Positions 10,083 to 19,342 are shown, numbered from the stretch's first letter. The stretch is DNA of 64,000 nucleotides from Trichlorobacter thiogenes (GCF_900167465.1 NZ_FUWR01000003.1:62001-126000); one strand, 5' to 3'. Made by a program: numbers and translations. Notes: generated by a model from the sequence alone, not told the origin.

Positions 10083-11843
10083 ATGGCTAAGAAAAACATT
10101 GATGATGTTAAGCAGTTGATTGATATAGGCAAAGAGAAGGGCTTTCTGACCTTTGACGAAGTAAACGACATCCTCCCCCCCGATATTGCCACGGAACAGA
10201 TTGATGACGTCATGGGCATGTTCGGCGATATGGATATCGAGATCGTTGACTCTGCCCAGAAGGTCAAGATCCCCAAGATCAAGATCGATCTGGAAGAAGG
10301 GGAAGAAGAAGCCGAAGGCGAGGCAGAAGAGGTCGAGTTTGAGCCAGGAGCCATCGGACGCACCAGTGACCCGGTCAGGATGTACCTGCGGGAAATGGGC
10401 TCGGTATCACTGCTGACCCGTGAGGGCGAGGTGGAGATAGCCAAGCGGATTGAAGACGGCGACCGTGAGGTGGCCGGCATCATCCTGAACACCCCGATTA
10501 CGGTCAAAGAAGTGCTTGTGCTGGGTGACAAACTGCGCAAGTTCCAGATCACCGCTTCTGAAATCAGCAAGGATATTGAAGAAGATCCAGATGTTGATGC
10601 AGAAGAAGGTGAAGAGGATGTCCAGCAGATCCGCCTGCTTGAGACGATTGATGCCATCGCAGCCTGTGACCAGCAGGTCACAGAACTGGCAGCAGCCCTT
10701 GAAGCAGCCAAGGCTGCCGCCAAGAAAAAAGAGTTGGAAAAAGCCCTGAAAGAGTCCAAGGAGCAGTTGGCAGAACTGCTGCGCTCACTGCGGATGAAGG
10801 ATCGCCATATAACCAGGGTCGCTGACCGTCTGAAGGAGCTTTCCTCCAAGGTCAACCGGGTTAAAAATGAACTGGCTGAAGTCCACAACATCATACCGGC
10901 AGACAAAATGGCTGAACTGCTGGAAAAGTTCCGGCTTGACGAAACCAAGGGGATGGCCGCCCTCAAGCCGTTGAAACTGAATGAAGATGACTTTCAGAAG
11001 GTTGAAAAGCGCCTCAAGAATGCTGCCCGCAAGCTGATCAAGGTAGAGCAGGAATCAGGTTTTAAGGCGACCGAACTTTCCAAGGCGATCCGGGCGATCC
11101 GCGAAGGTGAGCACAAGGCTCGCATCGCTAAGTCAGAACTGATCGAAGCCAACCTGCGTCTGGTGGTTTCAATTGCCAAGAAATACACCAACCGCGGTCT
11201 GCAGTTCCTTGACCTGATTCAGGAAGGTAACATCGGCCTGATGAAGGCGGTGGACAAGTTTGAATACCAGCGGGGCTACAAGTTCTCCACCTATGCCACC
11301 TGGTGGATCCGTCAGGCCATCACCCGCGCCATTGCTGATCAGGCCCGTACCATCCGGATTCCGGTCCATATGATCGAGACCATCAACAAGCTGATCCGCA
11401 CCAGCCGTCAGCTGGTACAGGAAAACGGTCGTGAGCCGGCACCGGAAGAGATCGCCGAGCGGATGCAACTGCCGCTGGACAAAGTCCGCAAGGTGCTGAA
11501 GATCGCCAAAGAGCCGATTTCACTGGAGACCCCGATCGGTGAGGAAGAAGATTCCCACCTGGGTGATTTCATTGAAGACAAGGGCGTGGTCAACCCCCTT
11601 GAGGCGGTGATCAAGGCCAACCTGTCTGAACAGACCTCCCGCGTGCTTTCAACCCTGACCCCACGGGAAGAAAAGGTACTGCGGATGCGTTTCGGTATTG
11701 GCGAAAAGAGTGACCACACCCTGGAAGAGGTAGGCCAGGACTTTGAGGTTACCCGTGAACGAATTCGTCAGATCGAAGCCAAGGCACTGCGTAAACTGCG
11801 TCACCCCAGCCGCAGCAAAAAACTTAAAAGCTTTGTAGAGTAA
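10083..11843 (+). CDS. rpoD: RNA polymerase primary sigma factor (sigma-70)
   Basis: Housekeeping sigma factor, 586 aa. Region 1.1 is at the N-terminus and very acidic near residues 60-85. Region 1.2 has [21 protein letters not shown] and a lysine/glutamate-rich non-conserved domain follows. Region 2 has [20 protein letters not shown] and [18 protein letters not shown], and region 4.2 has the helix-turn-helix [20 protein letters not shown]. It sits directly after dnaG. Only a weak AAAGG lies upstream of the ATG. Confidence 0.98.
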   Translation: MAKKNIDDVKQLIDIGKEKGFLTFDEVNDILPPDIATEQIDDVMGMFGDMDIEIVDSAQKVKIPKIKIDLEEGEEEAEGEAEEVEFEPGAIGRTSDPVRMYLREMGSVSLLTREGEVEIAKRIEDGDREVAGIILNTPITVKEVLVLGDKLRKFQITASEISKDIEEDPDVDAEEGEEDVQQIRLLETIDAIAACDQQVTELAAALEAAKAAAKKKELEKALKESKEQLAELLRSLRMKDRHITRVADRLKELSSKVNRVKNELAEVHNIIPADKMAELLEKFRLDETKGMAALKPLKLNEDDFQKVEKRLKNAARKLIKVEQESGFKATELSKAIRAIREGEHKARIAKSELIEANLRLVVSIAKKYTNRGLQFLDLIQEGNIGLMKAVDKFEYQRGYKFSTYATWWIRQAITRAIADQARTIRIPVHMIETINKLIRTSRQLVQENGREPAPEEIAERMQLPLDKVRKVLKIAKEPISLETPIGEEEDSHLGDFIEDKGVVNPLEAVIKANLSEQTSRVLSTLTPREEKVLRMRFGIGEKSDHTLEEVGQDFEVTRERIRQIEAKALRKLRHPSRSKKLKSFVE

Positions 11844-11847
11844 CCAC

Positions 11848-13146
11848 ATGCACATACTTCTCAGCCACCGTCAGCCAACCCGCTTTATCCTGGTTCTGTG
11901 TCTCCTGATCTGCCTGCTGCAGTTTGCACCAGCCAATGCAGAAACCGATGATTCATCGCTCTTTATGGAGGCATTCACCTCCTTTCAGGGTAAGGATTAC
12001 CTGCACAGCATTGAAAAGCTCAACCATATGGGACAGCTTTTCCCTGATTCTCCCCTGCGGGACGTCTCGTTGCTGATGCTGGCCAGGGCGCAGCACCGCT
12101 CTGGTGATAACGACACCGCTGCACAAACCATCAACCAGTTCAGCAAAGAATTTGGTAATGGCCCCCTTGCCGATTCCATTGAGGCAGACCTTGCAGCGTT
12201 GGCTAAACGCCGCCAGGCTGGCGAAAAACTGGCACCCAACAAACATCTCCGTGCAGCAGCCCAAAAGGTTCGTAACGAGCATCTGGCTCTGGAGCGTGCT
12301 GCAGCCCTGAAGGCAGAACAGGAACGCCTGGCCCAGGAACGGGCTGATCGGGAGCGGATTGCACGGGAGCGGGCCGAAGCTGATCGTAAAGAGCGTGAAC
12401 GGCTGGCTGCCCTCAAGGCTGCCAAGGATGCGGTCAGGTTTGAGATTGAGACACCGGTTGTAGCAGCTCAGGAAGTTGGCTCTGCTGCCAGCGTATTGTT
12501 CCAGCTGGTTAACCATGGCAAGGATGCTGAAGAGTTTAGCCTTGAGGCCATGCTGCCATCGGGCGTGGAAGGGATGATTACCCAGGCTGCTGACCGTACC
12601 CAACCGGTGCAGAAGATCACCCTGCAGCCCCGTCAACATGCAGAGCTGATGATCGCCTTCAAGATGCCTGCTGATCGTGTTGATGGCTCACGGATTACCG
12701 CCACCGCCAAAGCCACCTCAACTAAATTTAATGACATCAGCAAGTCAAAAGAGCTGACTATCACCGCTGCTGCACCGCTGTTACGTGCCGTATCCCGCCT
12801 GCAGCAGGCCGCTGTAGCAGGAGAGGCTGGCAGCTACAAGATCACCCTGCTTAACGTCGGGTCAAAGGCGGCAAAAGAAATTGATCTGCGGATCACCCTG
12901 CCCCAGCAGTTGAAGTTGACTGATGCCGGTGGCAATGGCTGCTGGATTGAAAACGAGCAGTTGGCTGCCTGCCGGATCGACGCCGTAGCGTCAGGCAACC
13001 TGGTTGAACGGAGCCTGAAGGTTAGCGTCAGGACTGATGCAGCAGGCAAGACTGCCAAAGGCGCTGTAGAGGTACTGCAGACCGCACTGCAGGTAAAAGA
13101 GAGTTTCAACGGAGCTGCGTTTACGGTAAAAGCAAAACAGCCTTAG
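11848..13146 (+). CDS. Exported TPR-like and coiled-coil protein of unknown function
   Basis: 432 aa. A hydrophobic N-terminal segment ending ...FAPANAE (about residue 31) looks like a signal peptide. Residues about 35-110 form TPR-like helices (FMEAFTSFQGKDYLHSIEKL, YbgF/BamD style). Residues about 130-195 are a charged Arg/Glu/Ala coiled coil as in TolA. The rest is predicted beta-sandwich, resembling DUF11/NEW3 repeats. It starts five bases after rpoD, so it is likely co-transcribed, and it ends at a strong terminator. The function is not recognised; an envelope role is inferred. Confidence 0.7.
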   Translation: MHILLSHRQPTRFILVLCLLICLLQFAPANAETDDSSLFMEAFTSFQGKDYLHSIEKLNHMGQLFPDSPLRDVSLLMLARAQHRSGDNDTAAQTINQFSKEFGNGPLADSIEADLAALAKRRQAGEKLAPNKHLRAAAQKVRNEHLALERAAALKAEQERLAQERADRERIARERAEADRKERERLAALKAAKDAVRFEIETPVVAAQEVGSAASVLFQLVNHGKDAEEFSLEAMLPSGVEGMITQAADRTQPVQKITLQPRQHAELMIAFKMPADRVDGSRITATAKATSTKFNDISKSKELTITAAAPLLRAVSRLQQAAVAGEAGSYKITLLNVGSKAAKEIDLRITLPQQLKLTDAGGNGCWIENEQLAACRIDAVASGNLVERSLKVSVRTDAAGKTAKGAVEVLQTALQVKESFNGAAFTVKAKQP

Positions 13147-13171
13147 TTCTTCACCGCACAATTTGCATAAC

Positions 13172-13208
13172 AAAAGGCCCCTGACCAGTCATGATCAGGG
13201 GCCTTTCT
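13172..13208 (+). terminator. Rho-independent terminator
   Basis: Stem AAAGGCCCCTGA / TCAGGGGCCTTT with a short interior loop and a T-rich 3' flank (TTTCTTG). It ends the rpsU-to-11848 gene block. Confidence 0.85.
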
Positions 13209-13220
13209 TGTAACCATAAA

Positions 13221-13402
13221 ACGGCAGTTACTCACGCAAAGCCGCAACGCTCGCAACGAAAACAAAACAGTTACAGAAGCATTCAGTTTCACCTGTTTGG
13301 TGAGAGGTTACGTTTATACAAGCTGTTGTTTTATGCGTAGCGTCGTTGCGCCGTTGCGTGAACTGCTTGTTATAGGCTTAAAACAGCAGTTACTCCGCGT
13401 GA
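13221..13402. repeat. Dispersed inverted repeat, CACGCAAAG/CGTTGCGTG type
   Basis: The left arm (TCACGCAAAGCCGCAACG, from 13232) and the right arm (CGTCGTTGCGCCGTTGCGTG, 13341-13360) are largely complementary. Outside them CAGTTACTC occurs twice (13225 and 13386). The gap between convergent gene blocks contains nothing else recognisable. It belongs with the elements at 31428 and 36846, which share the ...CACGCGGAG... / ...CCGCGTG... design. Confidence 0.7.
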
Positions 13403-13419
13403 AACTATTTTTGCCAGCT

Positions 13420-14550
13420 TCAGATACTGTTGATCAACACCAGATTATCCCGGTGTACCACATCATCACCGTAGCGATAGCCCAGCAACTGCTCAATCTC
13501 AGCAGATTTATGGCCTGCTATCAGTTGAATCTCACTATTGGAATAATCAGACAAGCCCCGCGCAATCTCAACGCCGTCCGGGCCGCAGATCCGCACACAC
13601 CTGCCCCGCTCAAAACGGCCTTCCACACCGGTGATGCCGGAGGGCAGCAGGCTGGTTCCCTTGGCAACCAACGCCTTCTGCGCCCCTGCATCCACCAGTA
13701 TTTTGCCTGCCGGACGCAGGGTGTAGGCGATCCAGTGTTTACGACGGTTCAGGCCGTCCCTGGCCGGTAAGAACAGGGTACCAATCTCCTGACCGCTGAC
13801 CGCAGCAGTGATCACCCCCGGTTGTTTGCCCGGCGCCAGGATGGTGGGCACCCCGAAACGGGCCGCCTTTTTGGCTGCCGTCACCTTGGTGGCCATACCG
13901 CCGGTGCCGACGTTTGAGCTGCTGCCACCGGCCATCCGTTCAATCTCGCGGGTAATGCTGCGCACCAGCGGGATCAGCTGTGCATCAGGATCACTGCTTG
14001 GATTGGCACTGTAGAGTCCTTCAATATCAGTCAGGATCAACAGCAGATCAGCCTCGGCCAGACTGGTCACCAGGGCAGAGAGGTTATCATTGTCGCCAAA
14101 CTTGATCTCAGCCACGGCAACGGAATCGTTCTCATTGATCACCGGCAGGGCACCGGCAGTCAGCAGCGACTCAAGGGTGGTACGGGCATTCAGGAAACGG
14201 TTCCGGTTGGCCAGATCTTCGGCAGTCAGCAGGATCTGGGCAGTCACCAATCCATGGCGGGTACAGGCCTGTTGGTAGGCCTGCATCAGAAGCGGTTGCC
14301 CCACTGCAGCAGCAGCCTGTTTCTGCGGTATGGTCAGGGTCGTATCAGCGGAACGCAAGGCATCCCGACCGGCAGCCACGGCACCGGAGGAGACCAGAAT
14401 CACCTCGATCCCCTGTTTGCGCAGACCGGCCATCTCGTCACACAACCGGGTAATGGCGTCATGATCAAGCCCGCCACCCTCAACAGTCAGCACCCGGCTG
14501 CCCACCTTGATCACTACCCTGCGGACCTGTTGCAACAGCTCCCTACGCAT
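13420..14550 (-). CDS. proB: Glutamate 5-kinase
   Basis: First step of proline synthesis, phosphorylating glutamate to gamma-glutamyl phosphate. The 376 aa protein has an amino acid kinase domain ([55 protein letters not shown]) and a C-terminal PUA domain. The ATG at 14550 is chosen because GGAGGAG lies five bases upstream; GTG codons at 14553 and 14556 are alternatives. The start overlaps the obgE stop (TGATG). Confidence 0.96.
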   Translation of the reverse strand: MRRELLQQVRRVVIKVGSRVLTVEGGGLDHDAITRLCDEMAGLRKQGIEVILVSSGAVAAGRDALRSADTTLTIPQKQAAAAVGQPLLMQAYQQACTRHGLVTAQILLTAEDLANRNRFLNARTTLESLLTAGALPVINENDSVAVAEIKFGDNDNLSALVTSLAEADLLLILTDIEGLYSANPSSDPDAQLIPLVRSITREIERMAGGSSSNVGTGGMATKVTAAKKAARFGVPTILAPGKQPGVITAAVSGQEIGTLFLPARDGLNRRKHWIAYTLRPAGKILVDAGAQKALVAKGTSLLPSGITGVEGRFERGRCVRICGPDGVEIARGLSDYSNSEIQLIAGHKSAEIEQLLGYRYGDDVVHRDNLVLINSI

Positions 14551-15566
14551 CACCACTCCTCCTTGGGAGCAGACCAGAGCCGTTCAGCAATGGCATCCAA
14601 CAGCGCCTCCACGCCCTCACCGGTAATGGATGATATCGGATAGACCGGGATCTTGCGCTCCTGAAACCAGGCCTGTGCCTCGGCCAGATGTTCCTGTGCC
14701 GCAGGCAGATCCATCTTGGTCAGGGCCACAATCTGCCCCTTTTTGTCCAACTCTTCGCTGAACATGGCAAGTTCACGATTGATCGCCTCAAAGGCTGCAT
14801 AGGGATCACTGTCCGGCAGGCCGGAGATATCCACCAGATGCACCAGAATACCGGAGCGCTCCAGGTGTTTCAGGAAGCGGTGTCCCAGACCAGCCCCTTC
14901 ATGGGCCCCCTCAATAATACCGGGGATATCAGCCATCACAAAGGAACGGAAATTCTTGTAGCCCACCACCCCCAACGAAGGGGCCAGGGTGGTAAAGGGA
15001 TAATCGGCAATCTTGGGACGGGCCGCCGAGACCTTGGTGATCAGCGATGACTTACCGGCATTGGGCAACCCCAGCAGGCCAACATCCGCCATCAACTTCA
15101 GTTCCAGCCGCAGCTTGCGCTCCTCCCCCTCTTCACCCGGCTGGGCAAACTTGGGGGCCTTGTTGGTGGCAGTGGCAAAACGGGCATTGCCCTGGCCACC
15201 CCGTCCACCTTTCAGCAGGATAATCCGCTGACCATCCTCGGTCAGGTCCGCCAGCACCTCACCGGTCTCGAAATCCTTGATCAGCGTTCCCACCGGCACC
15301 TTAACGACCAGATCTTCACCGGCTGCACCATGGCGATCCTTACCCATGCCGTGCCTGCCCCGATCTGCCTTCTGGTGCTGCTTATGCCGCAGCTCAAGCA
15401 GGGTTGAAAGTGTCTTGGTGGCCTCAAAGATCAGATCGCCACCCCGGCCGCCGTCACCACCGTTAGGACCGCCAAAGGGGATAAACTTCTCCCGCCGGAA
15501 CGCAACACAGCCTGCCCCGCCATGGCCCGAGGAACACAACAGGGTTACCTCATCAATAAACTTCAT
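14550..15566 (-). CDS. obgE: Obg family GTPase
   Basis: Ribosome-associated GTPase acting in 50S assembly and the stringent response. The 338 aa protein has the glycine-rich Obg fold ([20 protein letters not shown], then [17 protein letters not shown]) and the G domain with G1 [10 protein letters not shown]3 [20 protein letters not shown] and G4 TKMD. It sits between rdgC and proB with overlapping ends, an arrangement common in Geobacter except for the rdgC linkage. Confidence 0.97.
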   Translation of the reverse strand: MKFIDEVTLLCSSGHGGAGCVAFRREKFIPFGGPNGGDGGRGGDLIFEATKTLSTLLELRHKQHQKADRGRHGMGKDRHGAAGEDLVVKVPVGTLIKDFETGEVLADLTEDGQRIILLKGGRGGQGNARFATATNKAPKFAQPGEEGEERKLRLELKLMADVGLLGLPNAGKSSLITKVSAARPKIADYPFTTLAPSLGVVGYKNFRSFVMADIPGIIEGAHEGAGLGHRFLKHLERSGILVHLVDISGLPDSDPYAAFEAINRELAMFSEELDKKGQIVALTKMDLPAAQEHLAEAQAWFQERKIPVYPISSITGEGVEALLDAIAERLWSAPKEEW

Positions 15567-16732
15567 GCCTGCTCCCCTTCCAGCCAGGTTGCAATCTCCT
15601 GTAACCTGGTCTGCCAGCCATCACTCAGACGTTGCTGCAGAAACTGCAGCAGCAGGCTGTCAAACATCTGCAGCCCTGCCTCCAGCAGATACATCCGCTC
15701 GTAAAAGGCAGATTCACGCTCAGACAGATCCTCCACCCCTTCACGCTCCACCTTCACCGGCGGACACTTGAAGGAGCTGAAGGTAAACAGCTCGGCATTC
15801 AGGGCAAAGCGCCACTCCAGCTCATCCTTTTCAAGGTGGATCACCGCACTGCTGATCGCCTTGCCGGTGGTAAGCGCGGAACGGGCCTCCAGATACTTGT
15901 CCTGTGAACCGGACACCGCCACCTTCTGCGGCCCGCCTTCACCGCCCCCCTGCAGCTGGATCTTGTCATCAATCCAGGCAGAAAACGGGGTACCGATATC
16001 AAACTGTCCCTTGGTGCAGACCTTGAAGCCTTCACCCTCCAGACCGCCATGCAACAGCCAGAGCAGGAACTCCTCACCCAGCCAGCAGTTACTCTGAATC
16101 TCATCCAGGGCAGCATCGGAACCAGCCTGATTCAGGGCAGCCAATTTTTCCTGATCAGCCTCATCCAGCAACGCCTTGGCCCGTGCATAGGGGTAGATCA
16201 CCTGCACCCGCAGGTTCTCAAAGCTCTTGCCAAACAGCTCTTCAAACCGCTCCATCACCTTGCCTGATGATGAAAACAGGGTCAGCAGGCCGTTATCCAT
16301 ATGCCAGGAAAGGTCCACGGTAGAGGGGGCTGGCAGGGCGCGAGTTAAAAGCATCAGCTTGGTTCGATCAGCAATCTCCTCCCGCTCACGCTTGGGAGGG
16401 CGCTTCAGCTCAGGGCGCTTGGTAAGATAGTCACGTTCTTCCCGTCCGATGTGGGCCTTGAGCAGGGCTGAGGGAATCCGGCGCTGGTCACGGCGGTAGC
16501 TGAAGAACAGGTAGCGATCACGCCAGAATTCACCCGGCGCCACAAAGGCAGGGTCATCGGTGGCATCGGTACAGGTCCAGCCTTCGGTCTGTTCTTCAGC
16601 AGACTGCTCAATGGATTTAAAGATCCGTCCCTGCAGCGCAGCGGACAGCCATTCAAACCGCTCCTGCTGCTGGGGTAGTTCTCCGTTCACGCGATACTGG
16701 GCAAAACTGACGGTATTTGAATAGACTCCCAT
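15563..16732 (-). CDS. rdgC: RdgC-like recombination-associated protein
   Basis: 389 aa. RdgC is a ring-forming dsDNA-binding protein that restrains RecA-dependent recombination. The N-terminal [20 protein letters not shown], the [16 protein letters not shown] stretch and the [20 protein letters not shown] segment match the longer RdgC-like form found in Geobacter relatives; the E. coli protein is about 303 aa. The ATG at 16732 begins the conserved sequence. The frame is open to 16963 upstream without family similarity. The stop overlaps the obgE start. Confidence 0.8.
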   Translation of the reverse strand: MGVYSNTVSFAQYRVNGELPQQQERFEWLSAALQGRIFKSIEQSAEEQTEGWTCTDATDDPAFVAPGEFWRDRYLFFSYRRDQRRIPSALLKAHIGREERDYLTKRPELKRPPKREREEIADRTKLMLLTRALPAPSTVDLSWHMDNGLLTLFSSSGKVMERFEELFGKSFENLRVQVIYPYARAKALLDEADQEKLAALNQAGSDAALDEIQSNCWLGEEFLLWLLHGGLEGEGFKVCTKGQFDIGTPFSAWIDDKIQLQGGGEGGPQKVAVSGSQDKYLEARSALTTGKAISSAVIHLEKDELEWRFALNAELFTFSSFKCPPVKVEREGVEDLSERESAFYERMYLLEAGLQMFDSLLLQFLQQRLSDGWQTRLQEIATWLEGEQA

Positions 16733-17052
16733 GGTAGTAAATCTGTTCCTTTCAGGTAGCAGCGGGTACTGCTTCAGCATATCCGGCCAAGAGACACTGG
16801 CCGTTTTTTTCGGGTCGATATCTATAGCATAATTTGCAGCAGATTGGTATGGCCCAGTATCTTCTGGAGGTATACAGCAGTGGGGACGGGACCGCAGCGC
16901 ATTGATACTTAAAAAACGATTGCAGCGATTGATAAATACAGATGCTGCGCTATACTCTGGCAAATGAGGCTGCGGGGTGCCCGCAAAGCGGCAGCGCTGG
17001 TGGATGAGTACGCGGGAAACCGTAGATTAACGGGTTAGATGAATAAAAGAAA
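16733..17052. other. Gap without a confident gene; left boundary of the cassette region
   Basis: Upstream region of rdgC. A plus-strand stretch at about 16906-17036 reads as a short unbroken peptide ending RGARKAAALVDEYAGNRRLTG but has no clear start or known match. It may be a gene remnant. GGTTAGATG at 17033-17041 contains a GTTRRRY box and marks the proposed left end of the cassette array. No terminator or tRNA is seen. Confidence 0.5.
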
Positions 17053-17145
17053 TCAATGCCGCCCTAGTTGAAATACCGTGACGCAGAAAGCAGCTACGAA
17101 CATTCCTCCAACGAAGGAGAAAGTAATCCATTCACCAAATCCCAT
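17053..17145 (-). CDS. Possible 30-residue single-span membrane peptide
   Basis: ATG at 17145 reads MGFGEWITFSFVGG then MFVAAFCVTVFQLGRH and a TGA. Residues about 7-25 are a plausible transmembrane helix with a charged C-terminus. AAAGGTGGT lies seven bases before the start. It diverges from the 17178 gene with a 32-base gap that holds both ribosome sites but no promoter. It could be a real small protein or a chance ORF. Confidence 0.35.
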   Translation of the reverse strand: MGFGEWITFSFVGGMFVAAFCVTVFQLGRH

Positions 17146-17177
17146 AGCATTCACCACCTTTCACAAAAGGAGTATTT

Positions 17178-17588
17178 ATGGCTGATCCAACTACTGTTCC
17201 CGCATGGGTTCCAATTGTTAGTGCTGTTGCCGGAGGTTTAGTAGTTGGTGCTTTTGGCGCAATCAACAATTTCATAAGCAAAAAAACCGAAGAAAAGAAA
17301 TTAGAATCAGAAGAACGAAGACACCTCAAAGAGCAAGTTGTCAAAGCAGCCATTGAATACTGGTACAAGCACCATGAGCTCGTGAAGTCAGCAAACGGAA
17401 GACTTCCACAAATTACACCGCTGGATACATATCTTGTCCATATCGCAGCAGTTATGGCAGAGATCATGGACACAAAACTAACCCCCGAAAATGTACCTGC
17501 CATGCTTGAACGAGCGCACCAAATTAGTAAGGCAGCATACGATCAAGCTGGGAATAGAGCATCTAACCAGGAAGATACACCGGCCTAA
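17178..17588 (+). CDS. Hypothetical protein with N-terminal membrane anchor
   Basis: 136 aa, not recognised. Residues about 10-32 (VPIVSAVAGGLVVGAFGAI) are a likely transmembrane helix. A strongly charged helix follows (KKTEEKKLESEERRHLKEQ), then a cytoplasmic helical tail. AAAAGGAG lies just upstream of the ATG. It is the gene of proposed cassette 1 and its last codons overlap the R'' box ATCTAAC at 17561. Confidence 0.7.
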   Translation: MADPTTVPAWVPIVSAVAGGLVVGAFGAINNFISKKTEEKKLESEERRHLKEQVVKAAIEYWYKHHELVKSANGRLPQITPLDTYLVHIAAVMAEIMDTKLTPENVPAMLERAHQISKAAYDQAGNRASNQEDTPA

Positions 17589-17635
17589 AACCCTGCCGGT
17601 GATCTCACGGCCCGTTAATAGGATTGAAGTTAAAT
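17561..17635 (+). repeat. Putative attC site 1
   Basis: R'' ATCTAAC at 17561-17567 fits RYYYAAC and R' GTTAAAT at 17629-17635 fits GTTRRRY; their pairing is 6/7. R'' also pairs perfectly with the cassette start GGTTAGATG at 17033-17041. The centre contains the hairpin CACCGGC / GCCGGTG. L''/L' pairing is weak, so the site is less certain than 18560-18691. Confidence 0.45.
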
Positions 17636-18041
17636 GAACCTAGATCGTCCCAAGAAGGTAACCTTTGCTGTAATTATGTTGTATGTTTCCCTTGCTGCAG
17701 GGATGCTCAGGGGTGCATTTATAGGATTTGGTTTGCCAAAAAACGGATCAGTAGTGATGGCATGGGTTTTATTTTTCGCGGCCGCGTATTTTTCCTGGCT
17801 AATCATTTTCAAAATACAAAAGGGGAAAAATTGGGCAAGAATTGTATGCTTAGTGATCTTCTCTGCTAAATTACCGTTTTTTAGGCCAACCTTTCTGAGT
17901 TCATTCAATACACAGCCCATAGCCACTACTATCGTCATAGTTCAGGTGGTAATGCAAATTGTTGCACTTGTCTTTCTCTATCAAAGAAAATCTACAGAAT
18001 GGTATAGGAAAGTGAAACTCTATGCCCACCCAGATCACTAG
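17634..18041 (+). CDS. Hypothetical four-helix membrane protein
   Basis: 135 aa, not assigned to a named family. About four hydrophobic helices are visible: VTFAVIMLYVSLAAGMLRG, VVMAWVLFFAAAYFSWLII, ARIVCLVIFSAKLPFF and TTIVIVQVVMQIVALVFLY. A short basic C-terminal tail follows. The start ATG lies inside the proposed R' box of attC 1, and the stop overlaps a short palindrome with an AGACCTGACCCCA motif. Codon use and AT content resemble the other cassette genes. Confidence 0.7.
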   Translation: MNLDRPKKVTFAVIMLYVSLAAGMLRGAFIGFGLPKNGSVVMAWVLFFAAAYFSWLIIFKIQKGKNWARIVCLVIFSAKLPFFRPTFLSSFNTQPIATTIVIVQVVMQIVALVFLYQRKSTEWYRKVKLYAHPDH

Positions 18042-18084
18042 ACCTGACCCCAAACCCGTCAGGTCAGTTCCCAAACCGTTAGAA
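18040..18084 (+). repeat. Degenerate junction 2: AGACCTGACCCCA palindrome plus R'-like box
   Basis: GACCTGAC (18041-18048) pairs with GTCAGGTC (18058-18065) across a nine-base loop. AGACCTGACCCCA (18040-18052) is identical to part of the inverted repeat at 30697-30714. GTTAGAA (18078-18084) is the R'-like box that starts cassette 3. No convincing R'' is visible, as if a REP-type sequence replaced part of an attC site. Confidence 0.45.
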
Positions 18085-18130
18085 ACTTATATTTACAGCA
18101 AAATGGAATACTAATAGGAGTGGCAACTCA

Positions 18131-18535
18131 ATGGCAAATGATGATGCTAAAAATTTAGACCTGCTGGCTATGTTCCACTACATATTAGGCGGAATCACCG
18201 CATTGTTTTCATGTTTTCCGTTCATACATGTATTCATGGGTATTGCGGTGCTTACCGGAAAATTTGCCGAAACAACAAGCAAATCATCAGGTCCTCCTGA
18301 AGCAATGTTTGGATGGCTGTTCATTATTATGGGTGGCATGTTTATTTTGGTAGGTTGGAGTATAGCTGTATGCATGATTATCGCAGGCAAAAAGCTAAAA
18401 GCCAGAAAAAGCAAAACGTTTTGCATGGTGGTTGCTGGAATTGAATGTATGTTCATGCCGTTTGGTACAGTGCTTGGAGTATTAACCCTGATTGCCTTAA
18501 ACAAAGATTCCGTTAAAGAGCTTTTCAACGAGTAG
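18131..18535 (+). CDS. Hypothetical membrane protein with FHYILGGITALFSCFP motif
   Basis: 134 aa with about three to four transmembrane helices. The pattern FHYILGGITALFSCFPFIHV...GWLFIIMGGMFILVGWSIAV...PFGTVLGVLTLIALNKDSVK resembles a widespread, unnamed family of small bacterial membrane proteins. Its function is unknown. A TAGGAG site precedes the ATG. It is the single gene of proposed cassette 3, whose attC is the clearest in the cluster. Confidence 0.75.
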   Translation: MANDDAKNLDLLAMFHYILGGITALFSCFPFIHVFMGIAVLTGKFAETTSKSSGPPEAMFGWLFIIMGGMFILVGWSIAVCMIIAGKKLKARKSKTFCMVVAGIECMFMPFGTVLGVLTLIALNKDSVKELFNE

Positions 18536-18559
18536 GCTAAAATTTCAATGTATTGCTGT

Positions 18560-18691
18560 CTCTAACGGTTCAATCAACTCGGACTGGCTTACTGTGAGCT
18601 GAATTTCACCAATGCCTCAACCGTCAGTTGGTCGTTTAGTCAGGCAGCACCACTCCGGCATCGCCAGTCGGTTATCTCATGAACGTTAAGC
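18560..18691 (+). repeat. Putative attC site 3 (best supported)
   Basis: R'' CTCTAAC (18560-18566) is six of seven to RYYYAAC and R' GTTAAGC (18685-18691) is a full match to GTTRRRY. GACTGGC (18582-18588) pairs perfectly with GCCAGTC (18663-18669) as the L''/L' stem. The left arm has extra unpaired bases (AACGGTTCAATCAACTCGG), the asymmetry expected of attC. The total length of 132 bp is close to Vibrio-type repeats. Confidence 0.6.
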
Positions 18692-18708
18692 CATATGGAG
18701 CCCAACAG

Positions 18709-19281
18709 ATGATCAACAAGTTCATTTTGATTAGCGTTAGTTTACTTTTAGGCATCGCGTCTATAGCAGGGACATTTTACGTCAGAGAAAATGTTATCAA
18801 GGCGTACAAGATTCCTTCAAAAAGTATGGAACCGACACTGCTTGTTGGTGATCATATCCTCGTTGACCGGAGCCAGCCAGCGCGTACCCCCAAACGTGGA
18901 GACATCATAGTTTTCAAATATCCTGAATCCCCGTCGAAAGAATTTGTAATGCGTGTTGTTGCGTTAAGCGGTGATACGGTTGAAATTAAAGACAAAACCT
19001 TCTACTTAAATGGCAAAATACTGCCAGAATCTTATGCTGTTCATCAAGAAGAGACTCTATTCCCGCCAGACCAAAACCCAAGAGACAACCTTGCACCCAT
19101 TAAAATTCCAAATGATTCATATTTTGTGTTGGGGGACAATCGAGACAGAAGCTATGACAGCCGTTTTTGGGGCACCGTTTCCAAGGACAAGCTAAGTGGA
19201 ACGGTAAAATCAATCTATTGGTCGTGGGACAGTGCCAATGGAGCAGTACGTTGGGACAGATTTGGCAAGACGGTTCAGTAA
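18709..19281 (+). CDS. Signal peptidase I-like protein lacking the catalytic lysine
   Basis: 190 aa S26 family protein: N-terminal membrane helix, then box B IPSKSMEPTLLVGDHILVD with the nucleophile Ser (residue 39). Box C/D follows with PKRGDIIVFKYP and EFVMRVVALSGDTVEI, and box E with VLGDNRDRSYDSRFWG. In box D the general-base lysine (normally K-R-V/A) is methionine (residue 81, codon ATG). The start at 18709 has GGAG eight bases upstream; an upstream in-frame ATG at 18679 lies inside the attC site. It may be inactive or use altered chemistry. Carriage in a cassette-like unit is unusual. Confidence 0.8.
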   Translation: MINKFILISVSLLLGIASIAGTFYVRENVIKAYKIPSKSMEPTLLVGDHILVDRSQPARTPKRGDIIVFKYPESPSKEFVMRVVALSGDTVEIKDKTFYLNGKILPESYAVHQEETLFPPDQNPRDNLAPIKIPNDSYFVLGDNRDRSYDSRFWGTVSKDKLSGTVKSIYWSWDSANGAVRWDRFGKTVQ

Positions 19282-19289
19282 CCGCCTAA

Positions 19290-19342
19290 TGGCTCAACTA
19301 ACCTGAACAGGCACAGCGCCGGTGCCTCAGCCGGTTAGCCAT
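19290..19342 (+). repeat. Putative attC site 4
   Basis: R'' GCTCAAC (19292-19298) matches RYYYAAC fully and R' GTTAGCC (19334-19340) matches six of seven GTTRRRY positions. The inner stem is AGGCAC (19309-19314) with GTGCCT (19322-19327). The outer arms ATGGCTCAAC and GTTAGCCAT pair with one bulged C. The length of about 53 bp is at the short end for attC. Confidence 0.5.

Larger units (their letters stand above)
17034..19334 (+). mobile_element. Integron-like gene cassette cluster without integrase
   Basis: Four small plus-strand genes (17178, 17634, 18131, 18709) are each followed by an attC-like or palindromic segment. Proposed cassette junctions are at the G of GTTRRRY-type boxes: 17034, 17629, 18078, 18685 and 19334. 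This gives units of about 595, 449, 607 and 649 bp, typical cassette sizes. For units 1, 3 and 4 the 5' end is complementary to the R'' box at the unit's own 3' end: GGTTAGATG with CATCTAACC (9/9), CCGTTAGAAAC with GTCTCTAACGG (10/11), CGTTAAGCCAT with ATGGCTCAACT (9/11). The genes look more AT-rich than their neighbours. No integron integrase is in the window, so this would be an integrase-less cluster (CALIN). Confidence 0.6.

Noticed and set aside
16906-17036. Plus-strand open stretch ending ...LVDEYAGNRRLTG upstream of the cassette region
   Set aside because: No credible start codon with a ribosome site and no recognised family; it may be a gene remnant, so it is mentioned only in the gap entry.
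16960-17040. Cyclic di-GMP (GEMM) riboswitch
   Set aside because: GC-rich pairing is present but the conserved GEMM core bases and tetraloop receptor could not be found.
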